A DNA stretch of 25,745 nucleotides from Verrucomicrobiia bacterium. Its GTDB lineage: Bacteria; Verrucomicrobiota; Verrucomicrobiia; JABWAM01. The position numbers and the translations under genes are program-made. The stretch covers positions 1-25,745 of the forward strand of contig JABWAM010000060.1 of the NCBI GenBank assembly GCA_013360985.1, read 5' to 3'. Numbering within the stretch: the first letter of the stretch is position 1; the number at the start of each line of letters is the position of its first letter. The notes beneath the pieces were generated by a model, which saw nothing but the letters and a program-made list of their open reading frames with translations, did not search any database and was not told the origin of the DNA. Below are positions 1-6,748 of the stretch, piece by piece.

Positions 1-169
1 CGAGGCCGCAGCCGATTTCCAGCACGCGCGCGCCGGGGGGAATCAAGGCGCCGAGAAAACGCGCCTTCTCGCGGTGGAATCCCGCGTGGCGCGCGAGGAA
101 ATGCGCGCGCGCATCGGCGAGCCGCGCGTCGTGGCGGCGCGAAGGAGGGGGGGCGGGAAGGGAAGGCAT
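1..169 (-). CDS. Class I SAM-dependent methyltransferase, N-terminal part (runs off the left edge)
   Basis: Only the first 56 codons are in the window, read on the minus strand from the ATG at 169-167. The peptide has an Arg/His-rich start followed by IPPGARVLEIGCGL, which is SAM-binding motif I of class I methyltransferases. The spacing (RARAHFLARHAGFHREKAR just before a VPPG-VLEIGCG block) resembles proteins in which a methyltransferase domain precedes a family 2 glycosyltransferase domain. That resemblance comes from memory of the family, and the rest of the gene is outside the window. It diverges from the bS22-like gene at 287, leaving about 117 bp between them. Substrate unknown. Confidence 0.7.
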   Translation of the reverse strand, partial: MPSLPAPPPSRRHDARLADARAHFLARHAGFHREKARFLGALIPPGARVLEIGCGL

Positions 170-248
170 CGCTCGAAGAGGGGGGGGCGCGAGGTGTTCG
201 CCGAGTGTGCCCGAGTCGTGTTGGCGTTCAAGGATGGAGGCGATGGAC

Positions 249-277
249 TTGACGGCGCGTGTGCGGCGGCGTAGCCT
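249..277 (+). promoter_or_regulatory. Candidate sigma-70-type promoter for the 287 gene, near-leaderless
   Basis: TTGACG at 249-254 (5 of 6 to the -35 consensus), a 17-bp spacer, then TAGCCT at 272-277 (weak -10, 3 of 6). A start site 7-9 bases after the -10 would fall at about 284-286, next to the GTG at 287. This would explain the absence of any Shine-Dalgarno sequence there. It is prediction by eye only. Confidence 0.4.
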
Positions 278-286
278 GCGAACAAC

Positions 287-376
287 GTGGGTTCCCTCAA
301 AAAACGTCGTAAGGCGAAGATCAACCGACACAAACGCCGCAAGCGGATGCGGGCGAACCGGCACAAGAACAAGTAA
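287..376 (+). CDS. Tiny basic AURKAIP1/COX24-domain (bS22-like) ribosomal-type protein, 29 aa
   Basis: A 29-codon frame opens at GTG 287 and ends at TAA 374-376. The product begins MGSLKKRRKAK and continues with HKRRKRMRANRHK, so it is almost entirely Lys, Arg, His and Asn. This is the pattern of the minimal bacterial AURKAIP1/COX24-domain proteins, related to mycobacterial bS22 and to a short protein of Bacteroidetes (the HKR+KR+R+NRHK core). Such proteins are thought to bind rRNA in the ribosome. There is no Shine-Dalgarno, and a candidate promoter lies directly upstream. The gene is 14 bp ahead of the TPR lipoprotein and is probably cotranscribed with it. It is too short for ordinary ORF calling. 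The GTG start is chosen because MGSLKK is the family's usual N-terminus. Confidence 0.83.
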   Translation: MGSLKKRRKAKINRHKRRKRMRANRHKNK

Positions 377-390
377 CGCCGGCTGCGTCC

Positions 391-2115
391 ATGAAAGCGC
401 TTGGTCACCGGCCGCCCCTCGGCTGGGCGGCCGCGGGGATTCTTTGTCTCGTCGCCGGATGTCAAACGCCGGCGCCTGAGGGTTCTGTCCGGACCGTTGC
501 GACGCACGAAGGAGCGTCCGTCGAGCATCTCGGCGTTCTCTCGAAAGAGAGCGCGGATTTTTCCGAGGCGCTCGCCCATTACGTTACCGGCCTGATCCAT
601 CTCTCCAAGGGAGAAGCCGTCCAGGCGCTCGACGAATGGCGTCAGGTGGTGACGCTCGACCCCGAGCGCGCCGAACTGCGGGAGCGCGTCGTGCAGGAGT
701 TCTTTCGCCGCGGGGAGTTCGCGCGCGCCGTGGAGTTGCTGCGCGACGCCGTGCAAAAACAGCCCGAGTCCGCGCAGGACTGGATGCTGCTGGCAGTCGC
801 GCTTCGCGCCGACAAACAATGGGAGGCCGCGACGGATGCCGCCGAACGCGCCATCCGCCTCGCGCCGGGGAAGTTTCCTCCGCATGAAGTCCTCTTCGAC
901 GCCGCGATCGAACGGAACGACCTGGCCCGCGCCAAACAAGCGCTCGAACGCGCCGCGCAACAGCCCTCGGAAGACGATCGCTATTGGATCCGCCTCGCCG
1001 AGCTCAGCGCGGCGCTCGGGGCGCGCGACCCTAAATACCGGGCCGACCCGGAGCAGTTGATGGGCTTCTACGACCGCGCGGCGACGCTTCAGCCTTCCGA
1101 TCCTGCGGCGCTTGTGCGCGTGGCGGATTATTACGCGGCCAACCATCGCGTCGACAAAGCGATCGCGATTTATCAGAAGCTCCTCGATCGAGATCCCGCT
1201 GCGGACGGCGTCCGCCTGAAGCTGGCGTTCAGCCATGTGGCGCAGGGCGACAAGGCGCGCGCGATCTCAATCCTCGAGGAATGGGTCAAGCGGGAGCCAT
1301 TGCGCTGGCAGATTTTCAATCTGATCGGCGAGCTTTACGAAGGCGCGCAGGACTTCGAAAGCGCGCTGAAGAATTATCGTCTCTCTCTGCAGGCGAATCC
1401 CAATCAGCTTCCCCCCAGCCTTCGAAGCGCGCTCATCCTGTTGCGCGCCCGAAGGCTGGAGGAGGCGATCGCGTTGCTCGATGCAACGAAGGCGAAGTTT
1501 CCCGAATCGCCTCAGGTGTTCTATTTTTACGGGTTGGCCTTTAGCGAACGAAAAGATTTTTCGAACGCCCTGAAGCATCTGGAGGAGACGGCCCGCCTCG
1601 CCGCCGCGTCGGCGCCCGAGCTCCTCGATGCCGCCTTCTACTTCGCTTTGGGCGCGGCCTTGGAGCGGACCGGAAAATTCGACGCCGCCGTCGAGAAGTT
1701 CCGCAAGGCGATCGAGATCAATCCCGATTATGCCGACGCCTGCAACTACCTTGGCTATCTCTTCGCCGAACGCGGAGTGAACCTCGAGGAAGCCGAGCAG
1801 CTTGTCCGTCGCGCCCTCGCCGTCGAGCCGAACAACGGCGCTTTCCTCGACAGCCTTGGATGGATCTACTACCGCCAGAAGCGCTATCCCGAGGCGCTGA
1901 TCCAACTCCAGCGCGCCGCAGCGTCCATCCCCAACGATCCCGTCATCCACGAGCATCTCGGCGAGATCCATCGCGCGTTGGGCGACACGGCCCAGGCGCT
2001 CCTCCACCTTCAGAGGGCGTCGGAACTCGAGCCGAAGAACCGCGAGATGGCTGGGAAGGTCGAAGCCCTCAAGCGCGAGATCTCCGCGCGGTCGGCGCCC
2101 GCCGCCAATCCCTAG
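391..2115 (+). CDS. Tetratricopeptide-repeat lipoprotein, 574 aa
   Basis: The N-terminus is a short lipoprotein signal: hydrophobic stretch at residues 11-22 and lipobox LVAG-C with the acylated Cys at 24, followed by QTPAPEG. From about residue 60 to 560 the protein is a run of roughly a dozen 34-residue helix-turn-helix TPR units. They carry typical A-x8-A-I-x-L-x-P endings, for example around EIPDYA- and LEPKN-type turns. The first ATG after the tiny 29-aa gene is used; no ribosome-binding site is visible. Expected location is the periplasmic face of the inner or outer membrane, as a protein-protein scaffold. TPR lipoproteins of this size commonly sit with envelope or exopolysaccharide machinery, but no specific partner can be named. 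Downstream lie about 210 bp without a gene. Confidence 0.9.
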   Translation: MKALGHRPPLGWAAAGILCLVAGCQTPAPEGSVRTVATHEGASVEHLGVLSKESADFSEALAHYVTGLIHLSKGEAVQALDEWRQVVTLDPERAELRERVVQEFFRRGEFARAVELLRDAVQKQPESAQDWMLLAVALRADKQWEAATDAAERAIRLAPGKFPPHEVLFDAAIERNDLARAKQALERAAQQPSEDDRYWIRLAELSAALGARDPKYRADPEQLMGFYDRAATLQPSDPAALVRVADYYAANHRVDKAIAIYQKLLDRDPAADGVRLKLAFSHVAQGDKARAISILEEWVKREPLRWQIFNLIGELYEGAQDFESALKNYRLSLQANPNQLPPSLRSALILLRARRLEEAIALLDATKAKFPESPQVFYFYGLAFSERKDFSNALKHLEETARLAAASAPELLDAAFYFALGAALERTGKFDAAVEKFRKAIEINPDYADACNYLGYLFAERGVNLEEAEQLVRRALAVEPNNGAFLDSLGWIYYRQKRYPEALIQLQRAAASIPNDPVIHEHLGEIHRALGDTAQALLHLQRASELEPKNREMAGKVEALKREISARSAPAANP

Positions 2116-2314
2116 CCTGGATCTTTCACACTCCAAGGGGGAATCGCCGCCGAAAGGCAGGGAGACTCGGCCTCGCCTTCCGCCTCGTCCCATGGAGCCC
2201 CAGGGAGAGGTGTGATGTGCCGAGGCGTTTCCGACGGGGCGACGCTTCCGCCTTGCAATTGCGCCGGGCTTGGAGCAATCAAGGGCGGTTCAGCAAACCA
2301 TTCTAACTCATTCT

Positions 2315-2319
2315 AGGAG
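2315..2319 (+). promoter_or_regulatory. Canonical Shine-Dalgarno (AGGAG) of the ElaB/YqjD-like gene
   Basis: AGGAG sits 6 bases before the ATG at 2326. It is the clearest ribosome-binding site in the window; most other genes have pyrimidine-rich or GC-rich sequence in this position. The 210-bp leader region 2116-2325 contains no gene I can recognise and no riboswitch I can identify. It does contain a short direct repeat TTCTA at 2301-2305 and 2311-2315 just before the start. Confidence 0.7.
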
Positions 2320-2325
2320 ATTTTT

Positions 2326-2634
2326 ATGAGCGAAGTTGTGACGAAGGAAAAACTGATGGAGGATATCAAGGTCGTTCTGCATGACGCCGATATTCTGCTC
2401 CATGAAACCGCGGGGCAACTCGGCGAGAAGGCGCGCGATGCGCGGGCGCGGCTCGAAAAAGGAGTCAAGGCCGCCAAAGAGCGCCTCGGCCATCTTCAAA
2501 AGCAAGGCGTCGAGCAGGCCAAGGTCGCGGCCAAAGCCGCCGATCAGTTTGTCCATGAGCATCCGTGGCCCTCCGTGGGGATCGCGTTGGCCGTCGGCGC
2601 CCTTATCGGCCTCGTGATTGGACGCCGCAGTTGA
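2326..2634 (+). CDS. DUF883 / ElaB-YqjD family membrane-anchored protein, 102 aa
   Basis: A long amphipathic, Lys/Ala/Glu-rich helix (residues about 5-75, likely coiled coil) is followed by HEHPWPSVGIALAVGALIG, a single C-terminal transmembrane segment with spaced glycines, ending in GRRS. This is the architecture of the ElaB/YqjD/DUF883 family. In Escherichia coli these inner-membrane proteins associate with ribosomes and are induced in stationary phase. The start is fixed by a good AGGAG. It is the first of three adjacent small membrane-protein genes that mirror the yqjD-yqjE-yqjK order, so its role is probably stress or envelope related. Confidence 0.88.
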   Translation: MSEVVTKEKLMEDIKVVLHDADILLHETAGQLGEKARDARARLEKGVKAAKERLGHLQKQGVEQAKVAAKAADQFVHEHPWPSVGIALAVGALIGLVIGRRS

Positions 2635-2655
2635 TCGTGTGACAGACTCGCGTTC

Positions 2656-3060
2656 ATGAGTCTCCCTCCAGAAGACGAGCCGCAAGAACCGCTCGGCGGG
2701 CTCACCGCGCCGTTTCGCCGCTTGATCGAGGCGGCGACCGGTTTCCTCTCTTCGAAGGTCGAACTGATCAGCATCGAATGGCAGGAGGAAAAACGGCGCA
2801 TCCTGGAGTTGCTCGTCCTGGCCGGCGTGGCGTTGCTCTTCGGCGTCTTGGCCTTCAGCCTGATCACCTTTTGCGTCGTGGCGTTCTTTTGGGAGACTCA
2901 CCGGTTCCTGGCGCTCCTCGGCCTCGGGGCGTTGTACCTCCTGATTTCCTGGGCGCTCCTCGTCCGCCTCCAACGCAAGGCCCACCTCTCGACCAAGGTT
3001 TTCGAGGCAACGCTTGAAGAACTCAAAAAGGACACCGCATGGGTCAAGCGCCACCTCTAG
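2656..3060 (+). CDS. YqjE / phage-holin superfamily III membrane protein, 134 aa
   Basis: Residues 1-50 are cytoplasmic and helical (FRRLIEAATGFLSSKVELISIEWQEE). Two adjacent transmembrane segments follow, at about 51-75 and 83-103, then a charged C-terminal tail. This is the YqjE (actinobacterial holin III) layout. The family is commonly found beside DUF883/YqjD genes, as here (21-bp gap). The name holin is historical; nothing suggests a prophage nearby. Its last 22 bases overlap the next gene, which implies coupled translation. Confidence 0.85.
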   Translation: MSLPPEDEPQEPLGGLTAPFRRLIEAATGFLSSKVELISIEWQEEKRRILELLVLAGVALLFGVLAFSLITFCVVAFFWETHRFLALLGLGALYLLISWALLVRLQRKAHLSTKVFEATLEELKKDTAWVKRHL

Positions 3061-3383
3061 AAGAGCTTGCCGCGCGCAAACGGCTCGCCCGCGCGCGGAT
3101 GGAAATTCATCGCGCCGAGATGGCCCTTTATTTCCGTCAGGCGATTTCTCCCGTTCGCGCCGCCGAAGTCGGTTGGCGCACCCTGGCGTCCAACACCTGG
3201 TTGCGCTGGTCGGCGACGGCCGCCGCCGCCGCGTTGCTCGTCTCGGGACGCCTCCGTCGCGTCGGCAAAATCGCGGGATGGGTCGTCCCGTTCGTGCTCC
3301 CGCGCGCGCGCGGGTTCCTTGCCCGCAAAGCGGGCGGACTGGCCTGGCGCGGCCTCCTCGCCCTCGTCCGACGCTGGGCGTGA
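3039..3383 (+). CDS. YqjK-like small protein of the ElaB/YqjD-YqjE cassette, 114 aa
   Basis: It starts at an ATG inside the end of the YqjE-like gene (22-bp overlap, different frame). The N-terminal half is a basic/acidic helix (EELAARKRLARARMEIHRAEM), as in YqjK-type proteins. A hydrophobic Ala-rich segment lies near residues 55-68, with more hydrophobic stretches toward the Arg-rich C-terminus. Family assignment rests on position and general character rather than a strong motif. Expected to be membrane-associated and to act with its two upstream neighbours. Confidence 0.65.
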   Translation: MGQAPPLEELAARKRLARARMEIHRAEMALYFRQAISPVRAAEVGWRTLASNTWLRWSATAAAAALLVSGRLRRVGKIAGWVVPFVLPRARGFLARKAGGLAWRGLLALVRRWA

Positions 3384-3498
3384 TGGCGGATCGCGAGGCG
3401 TGGGAGATGCGTTGGATTTCACCAGATCCCGCCCCTTGCTTCGCGGAGACGTCTCGCCGGCGGCAGAGGTTGGGCTGTTTTTTTATCCGCTTCATTCT

Positions 3499-4101
3499 AT
3501 GAAATCCCTGCCTCTCCTCCTCTCCACAGTTTTCTTCGCCGCCGCCTCGCTGGCGACGGCTCAAACTCAAACTCCATCCATGAACGCATCCCTTGACGAA
3601 GTCGCGGTCATCCAAACGGACGCCGGTGAAATGATTGTGGCCTTCTGGCCCGAGGTCGCTCCGAAGACCGTTGAAAACTTCAAAAAACTCGCGAAACAAG
3701 GTTTTTACGATGGCACCGCTTTCCATCGCATCGTGAAAGGCTTCATGATTCAAGGCGGCGATCCCCTCAGCAAAAACGACGATCCGCGCGTCGGGACCGG
3801 CGGCCCTGGCTACCAGATCAAGGCGGAGTTCAACGCCAAACCTCATGTCCGCGGAGTCATCTCGATGGCGCGTTCCGCCGACCCGAACTCCGCGGGAAGC
3901 CAGTTCTTCATCTGCCTCGCCGACGCCCGGTTCCTCGACCGCCAGTACACGGCCTTCGGTCAGCTAGTGAAGGGCGACGAGGTCCTCGGCAAGATCGGCG
4001 ATACGCCGACCACCGTCGGCGGTGGAGGCGAGAAGAGCCGTCCCGTCACCCGCGTCGGCGTGAAGAGCATCAAGATCGTCCCCGCCGCGTCGGCAAAGTA
4101 G
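3499..4101 (+). CDS. Exported cyclophilin-type peptidyl-prolyl cis-trans isomerase, 200 aa
   Basis: The start is the ATG at 3499, followed directly by a classic signal peptide (MKSLPLLLSTVFFAAASLATA, with ATA|Q as the probable signal peptidase site at 21/22). The reading frame is open further upstream but that part is not protein-like. The mature part is a compact cyclophilin domain: TVENFKKLAKQGFYDGTAFHR with the catalytic Arg in FHR, then GFMIQGGDP, then NSAGSQFFI and FGQLVKGDEVL. It catalyses proline isomerisation of secreted proteins in the periplasm. No Shine-Dalgarno is seen; a T-tract at about 3478-3484 precedes the start. It converges with the GT9 gene on the other strand. Confidence 0.93.
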   Translation: MKSLPLLLSTVFFAAASLATAQTQTPSMNASLDEVAVIQTDAGEMIVAFWPEVAPKTVENFKKLAKQGFYDGTAFHRIVKGFMIQGGDPLSKNDDPRVGTGGPGYQIKAEFNAKPHVRGVISMARSADPNSAGSQFFICLADARFLDRQYTAFGQLVKGDEVLGKIGDTPTTVGGGGEKSRPVTRVGVKSIKIVPAASAK

Positions 4102-4157
4102 GCGCCGGCGCCAAACGCAAAGGCGCGGGGTCGCGGTTTCCGCCGCTTCTGGAGCGG

Positions 4158-4181
4158 ATCGGCTTCCGTTGCGCGGCCGAT
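4158..4181. terminator. Possible bidirectional terminator hairpin between convergent genes
   Basis: ATCGGC at 4158-4163 pairs with GCCGAT at 4176-4181 around a 12-base loop, followed by TTTC. It lies in the 93-bp gap between the convergent cyclophilin and GT9 genes. The stem is short and the T-run weak. A GGCGCC-rich palindrome sits at 4101-4112. Confidence 0.3.
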
Positions 4182-4194
4182 TTCTGGCTGTCCC

Positions 4195-5280
4195 TCAACG
4201 CGAGGGCGCGGAAGCCCACGTCTGCATGACGGCTTCGAACACCGCTTCGACCGTCGCGCTTTCGACGCCGGTTGCGCCCACTACGGTCCGATGCCCCTCG
4301 CCGCATGGCCTCCAGCGGCGCGGGTCGCCTCCGAAGACGGCGACGACCCGGCAGCCTGCCGCCGCCGCCATATGCATCGGGCCGCTGTCGTTGCCGAGAA
4401 AGAGGCGCGCGCGGCGCGCGAGGGCGATGAACTCTTCCAAGGTTGGCGACGGCCAAAAGGCCCCTTTCCCCGGCGGCAACTCGCGCGCGAGATCCGCCGC
4501 CCAGGCTTCCTCGCCCGGGCCGCATACGAGAACGACGGCGGGGCGCTCCGAAGAATTCAGGCGGCGGAGGAGTTCGGCAAGCCGCTCCAACGGCCAACGC
4601 TTGTTTCTCAGGCGGCCTCCGGGATGCACGAGGAGATAGCCCGAGTCGGCAAGCGCGCCGAGGCGCTCGACAACGGTTTGCTCTTGTTCCGCGGTCGGAG
4701 ACAACCGGGGCGCTTCCTCCCGTGCTCCGAAGCCCATCAACCGCAGCGGTTCAAAGTAAAAGTCCGCCATCGGGCGCGGGTCCGTCGTCCGCTCCGGCGC
4801 CGCGATCGGATGCGTGTGCAGCAGCGAGGAGAGACGGGGGCGTCCGAACTCCTCGATCCCGACGCGATGCGGCGCGCCGGTCGCCCAAGCGATCCATGGT
4901 GTCGCGCGGTCCCAGGAGAGCGCCAGGACGAGATCGAAGCGCCGACGGAGGAAGCGGATCAGCGCCCTCCACTCCCGCAGACCGGATTTCGGCCACGCGA
5001 TCACCTCGTCCACGGCCGCCTGCCCGCGGAGCAACGGCGTCCACTCGGCTCGGCAGAGCCAGGAAATCCGTGCGTCCGGCCGCGCGCGCCGCAACGCCTG
5101 CGCGACGGGAAGACTGAGCACGATGTCGCCGAGGAAATACGGCCGAATGATCAGGATGCGCGCGGGAATCTCCCGGGGGCTTGGAAGCGCGGGCGGCCGC
5201 CCAATGATCCCGCGCAGCTTGCGCAACCCGCGCACGATCGCGCGTCCCGCCGCCCGCCGCTCCTCTCGGAGGAACCCCAT
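4195..5280 (-). CDS. Glycosyltransferase family 9 (heptosyltransferase-type), 361 aa
   Basis: After a basic leader, residues about 40-70 read ARILIIRPYFLGDIVLSLPVAQAL, the N-terminal GT9 signature with the Asp-containing GD-x-xLS turn. The C-terminal domain carries LLVHPGG (about 218), then VLVCGPGEE, and the diagnostic GNDSGPMHMAAAAG (about 293-306) that binds the nucleotide-sugar. GT9 enzymes such as WaaC/WaaF move heptose from an ADP-heptose donor to lipid A-core. The exact acceptor here cannot be told. On the minus strand GGAGG lies 11 bases ahead of the ATG, one of the few Shine-Dalgarno sites here. It is 25 bp downstream of the kinase gene and probably cotranscribed. Confidence 0.9.
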   Translation of the reverse strand: MGFLREERRAAGRAIVRGLRKLRGIIGRPPALPSPREIPARILIIRPYFLGDIVLSLPVAQALRRARPDARISWLCRAEWTPLLRGQAAVDEVIAWPKSGLREWRALIRFLRRRFDLVLALSWDRATPWIAWATGAPHRVGIEEFGRPRLSSLLHTHPIAAPERTTDPRPMADFYFEPLRLMGFGAREEAPRLSPTAEQEQTVVERLGALADSGYLLVHPGGRLRNKRWPLERLAELLRRLNSSERPAVVLVCGPGEEAWAADLARELPPGKGAFWPSPTLEEFIALARRARLFLGNDSGPMHMAAAAGCRVVAVFGGDPRRWRPCGEGHRTVVGATGVESATVEAVFEAVMQTWASAPSR

Positions 5281-5305
5281 GCGGATCGCTTCCTCCGGAG
5301 ACGAA

Positions 5306-6397
5306 TCAGCGCACCACGCGGGCGCTGCCGCCGCCCATGACCTTCTCGACCTCCTTGCGCGTGGCCATCGAGGTGTCGCCCGGCGTGGTCATCGCGAGCG
5401 CTCCGTGCGCCGCGCCGTAATCCACCGCTTTTTGCGGGTCGCCGGTCGCGAGAAACCCGTAGATCAAGCCGCTTGCGAAGCTGTCGCCGCCGCCGACGCG
5501 ATCGAAGATTTCCAACTCCGGATACTTGCGGCTCTCGTAGAACTTTCCGTCCGCCCAGCAGATCGCGCTCCAATCGTTTTTCGTGGCGGTGATCACCTTG
5601 CGCAGCGTGGTCGCCGCGACCTTGAAGTTTTTGAACTCGGCAACCACCTTCTCGATCATTCGTTTGAAGGCGTCCGTCTCGATCTTCGTCAGGTGATGAT
5701 CCATCCCTTCGACCTCGAAACCGAGGCTCGCGGTGTAATCTTCTTCGTTCCCGATCATCACGTCCACGGATCGTGCGATCTCGCGGTTCACCTCGCGCGC
5801 CTTCTTCGGGCCGCCGATGCTTTTCCAGAGGCTTGGGCGATAGTTCAGGTCGTAGCTCACGATCGTGCCATATTTCGCCGCCGCCTTGACGGCCTCGATC
5901 GTCAGCGCCGCGGTTGTTTCGCTGAGCGCCGCGAAGATGCCGCCCGTGTGAAACCACCGCACACCGAGCTTTCCGAAGATCATGTCCCAATCGAAATCCC
6001 CAGGCTTGAGTTGGCTGCTGGCCGTGTGGCCGCGGTCCGGGATGCCCACGGCGCCGCGGATGCCGAAGCCGCGTTCGGTGAAGTTCAGGCCGTTGCGCGT
6101 GGAACGTCCGATGCCATCGTCGGATCGCCAGAGAATGAAATCTGTCGCGACACCGCCCTGAAGGACGAAGTCCTCGAGGAGGCGTCCCACGTCGTTGTCC
6201 ACGAACGCCGTGCAGACCGCGGTCTTGAGGCCGAAACATTTGCGGAGACCGCGGGCGACGTTGTACTCGCCGCCGCCTTCCCAAACCTTGAATTCGCGCG
6301 CCGTGCGGATTCGCCCCTCGCCGGGATCGAGGCGCAACATAATTTCCCCAAGGGAGAGATGATCGAAGGCGTAGGTCTCGCGGAGTTTCAGAGGCAT
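5306..6397 (-). CDS. PfkB-family sugar kinase, probably 2-keto-3-deoxygluconate kinase-like, 363 aa
   Basis: A ribokinase-fold protein. The N-terminal block SLGEIMLRLDP (15-25) and the glycine-rich WEGGGEYNVARGL (39-51) bind sugar. YDLNYRPSLW (182-191) and GNEEDY (216-221) are typical of the KDG kinase branch. FDRVGGGDSFASGL (298-311) carries the catalytic Asp305 and anion hole. It phosphorylates a sugar or keto-deoxy sugar acid with ATP in the cytoplasm; KdgK is the best guess by motif. The start has no Shine-Dalgarno. Its upstream region (6398-6520) has no gene. No other Entner-Doudoroff or uronate genes are in view, so the substrate remains open. Confidence 0.85.
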   Translation of the reverse strand: MPLKLRETYAFDHLSLGEIMLRLDPGEGRIRTAREFKVWEGGGEYNVARGLRKCFGLKTAVCTAFVDNDVGRLLEDFVLQGGVATDFILWRSDDGIGRSTRNGLNFTERGFGIRGAVGIPDRGHTASSQLKPGDFDWDMIFGKLGVRWFHTGGIFAALSETTAALTIEAVKAAAKYGTIVSYDLNYRPSLWKSIGGPKKAREVNREIARSVDVMIGNEEDYTASLGFEVEGMDHHLTKIETDAFKRMIEKVVAEFKNFKVAATTLRKVITATKNDWSAICWADGKFYESRKYPELEIFDRVGGGDSFASGLIYGFLATGDPQKAVDYGAAHGALAMTTPGDTSMATRKEVEKVMGGGSARVVR

Positions 6398-6520
6398 GAT
6401 GGAAGGGAGTTGAGGTGGAAGAGGGTTCGTGATCCCGCGGCACGCACAACTTCCGAGTTGCGCGAGGACGCGACCGCATCATTCTGACTCGCCGCCGGGG
6501 CAAAAGCGAGGCGTAAGAGC

Positions 6521-6724
6521 GTGAGCCCAGACAACCCTCATCCTCCGCCGCCGCCCGCCGCGGCGATTCTCGTCGGCGGACTCGGAACCCGTCTCCGCGC
6601 GGCGACGGGCGGCGCGCAAAAGGTCATCGCTCCAGTCGCGGGGAAAACGCGTCGAGATTGGGGAGGACGGCCACGTCCTCCATTTCATCGAAAAGATCTC
6701 CAGAGCGGGTGCGGCTGGATCCGC
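6521..6724 (+). pseudogene. Truncated mosaic remnant of a heptose-1-phosphate guanylyltransferase (hddC-like) gene
   Basis: It starts at GTG 6521 and encodes the nucleotidyltransferase N-terminus (AAAILVGGLGTRLRAATGG). Bases 6547-6645 are identical to 14648-14746 in the second hddC copy. Right after the conserved VAGK codons the sequence jumps to a block (6648-6719) matching the middle of hddC at about 15088-15160, at only about 70% identity by eye. That block reads RVEIGEDGHVLHFIEK against RVEFGEDGRIRRFVEK in the other copy. Relative to a dup-free hddC, about 330 bp are missing, and the middle block carries a 1-base deletion that shifts the frame. The C-terminal half is absent: the homology stops about 25 bp before the stop codon of the convergent YfhO gene. 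Cannot make a functional enzyme. Confidence 0.82.
6547..6645 (+). repeat. 99-bp direct repeat, left copy (5' part of hddC)
   Basis: Identical base for base with 14648-14746 (offset 8101). Together the two copies bracket 8.0 kb carrying the YfhO, methyltransferase, small membrane protein, GT-C-like, SDR and DUF4143 genes. Confidence 0.9.
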
Positions 6725-6748
6725 GATGGGATCCGCCGATTCGCACGA

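Noticed and set aside
2656..3060. A prophage, because of the holin-superfamily hit
   Set aside because: The protein is YqjE-like with YqjD-like and YqjK-like neighbours. No other phage gene is present.
3067..3498. An upstream extension of the cyclophilin (344 aa in total)
   Set aside because: The extension overlaps the YqjK-like gene out of frame, and a proper signal peptide begins at ATG 3499.
2308..3846. A 512-codon minus-strand frame across the YqjD/YqjE cassette
   Set aside because: No recognisable motif, crosses several real gene boundaries on the other strand, and has the composition of a GC-driven shadow frame.
6717..6740. Short direct repeat GGATCCGCGAT / GGATCCGCCGAT at the end of the hddC remnant
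   Set aside because: Too short and imperfect to be a transposition target duplication, and no element lies beside it. Noted only as a possible deletion scar.
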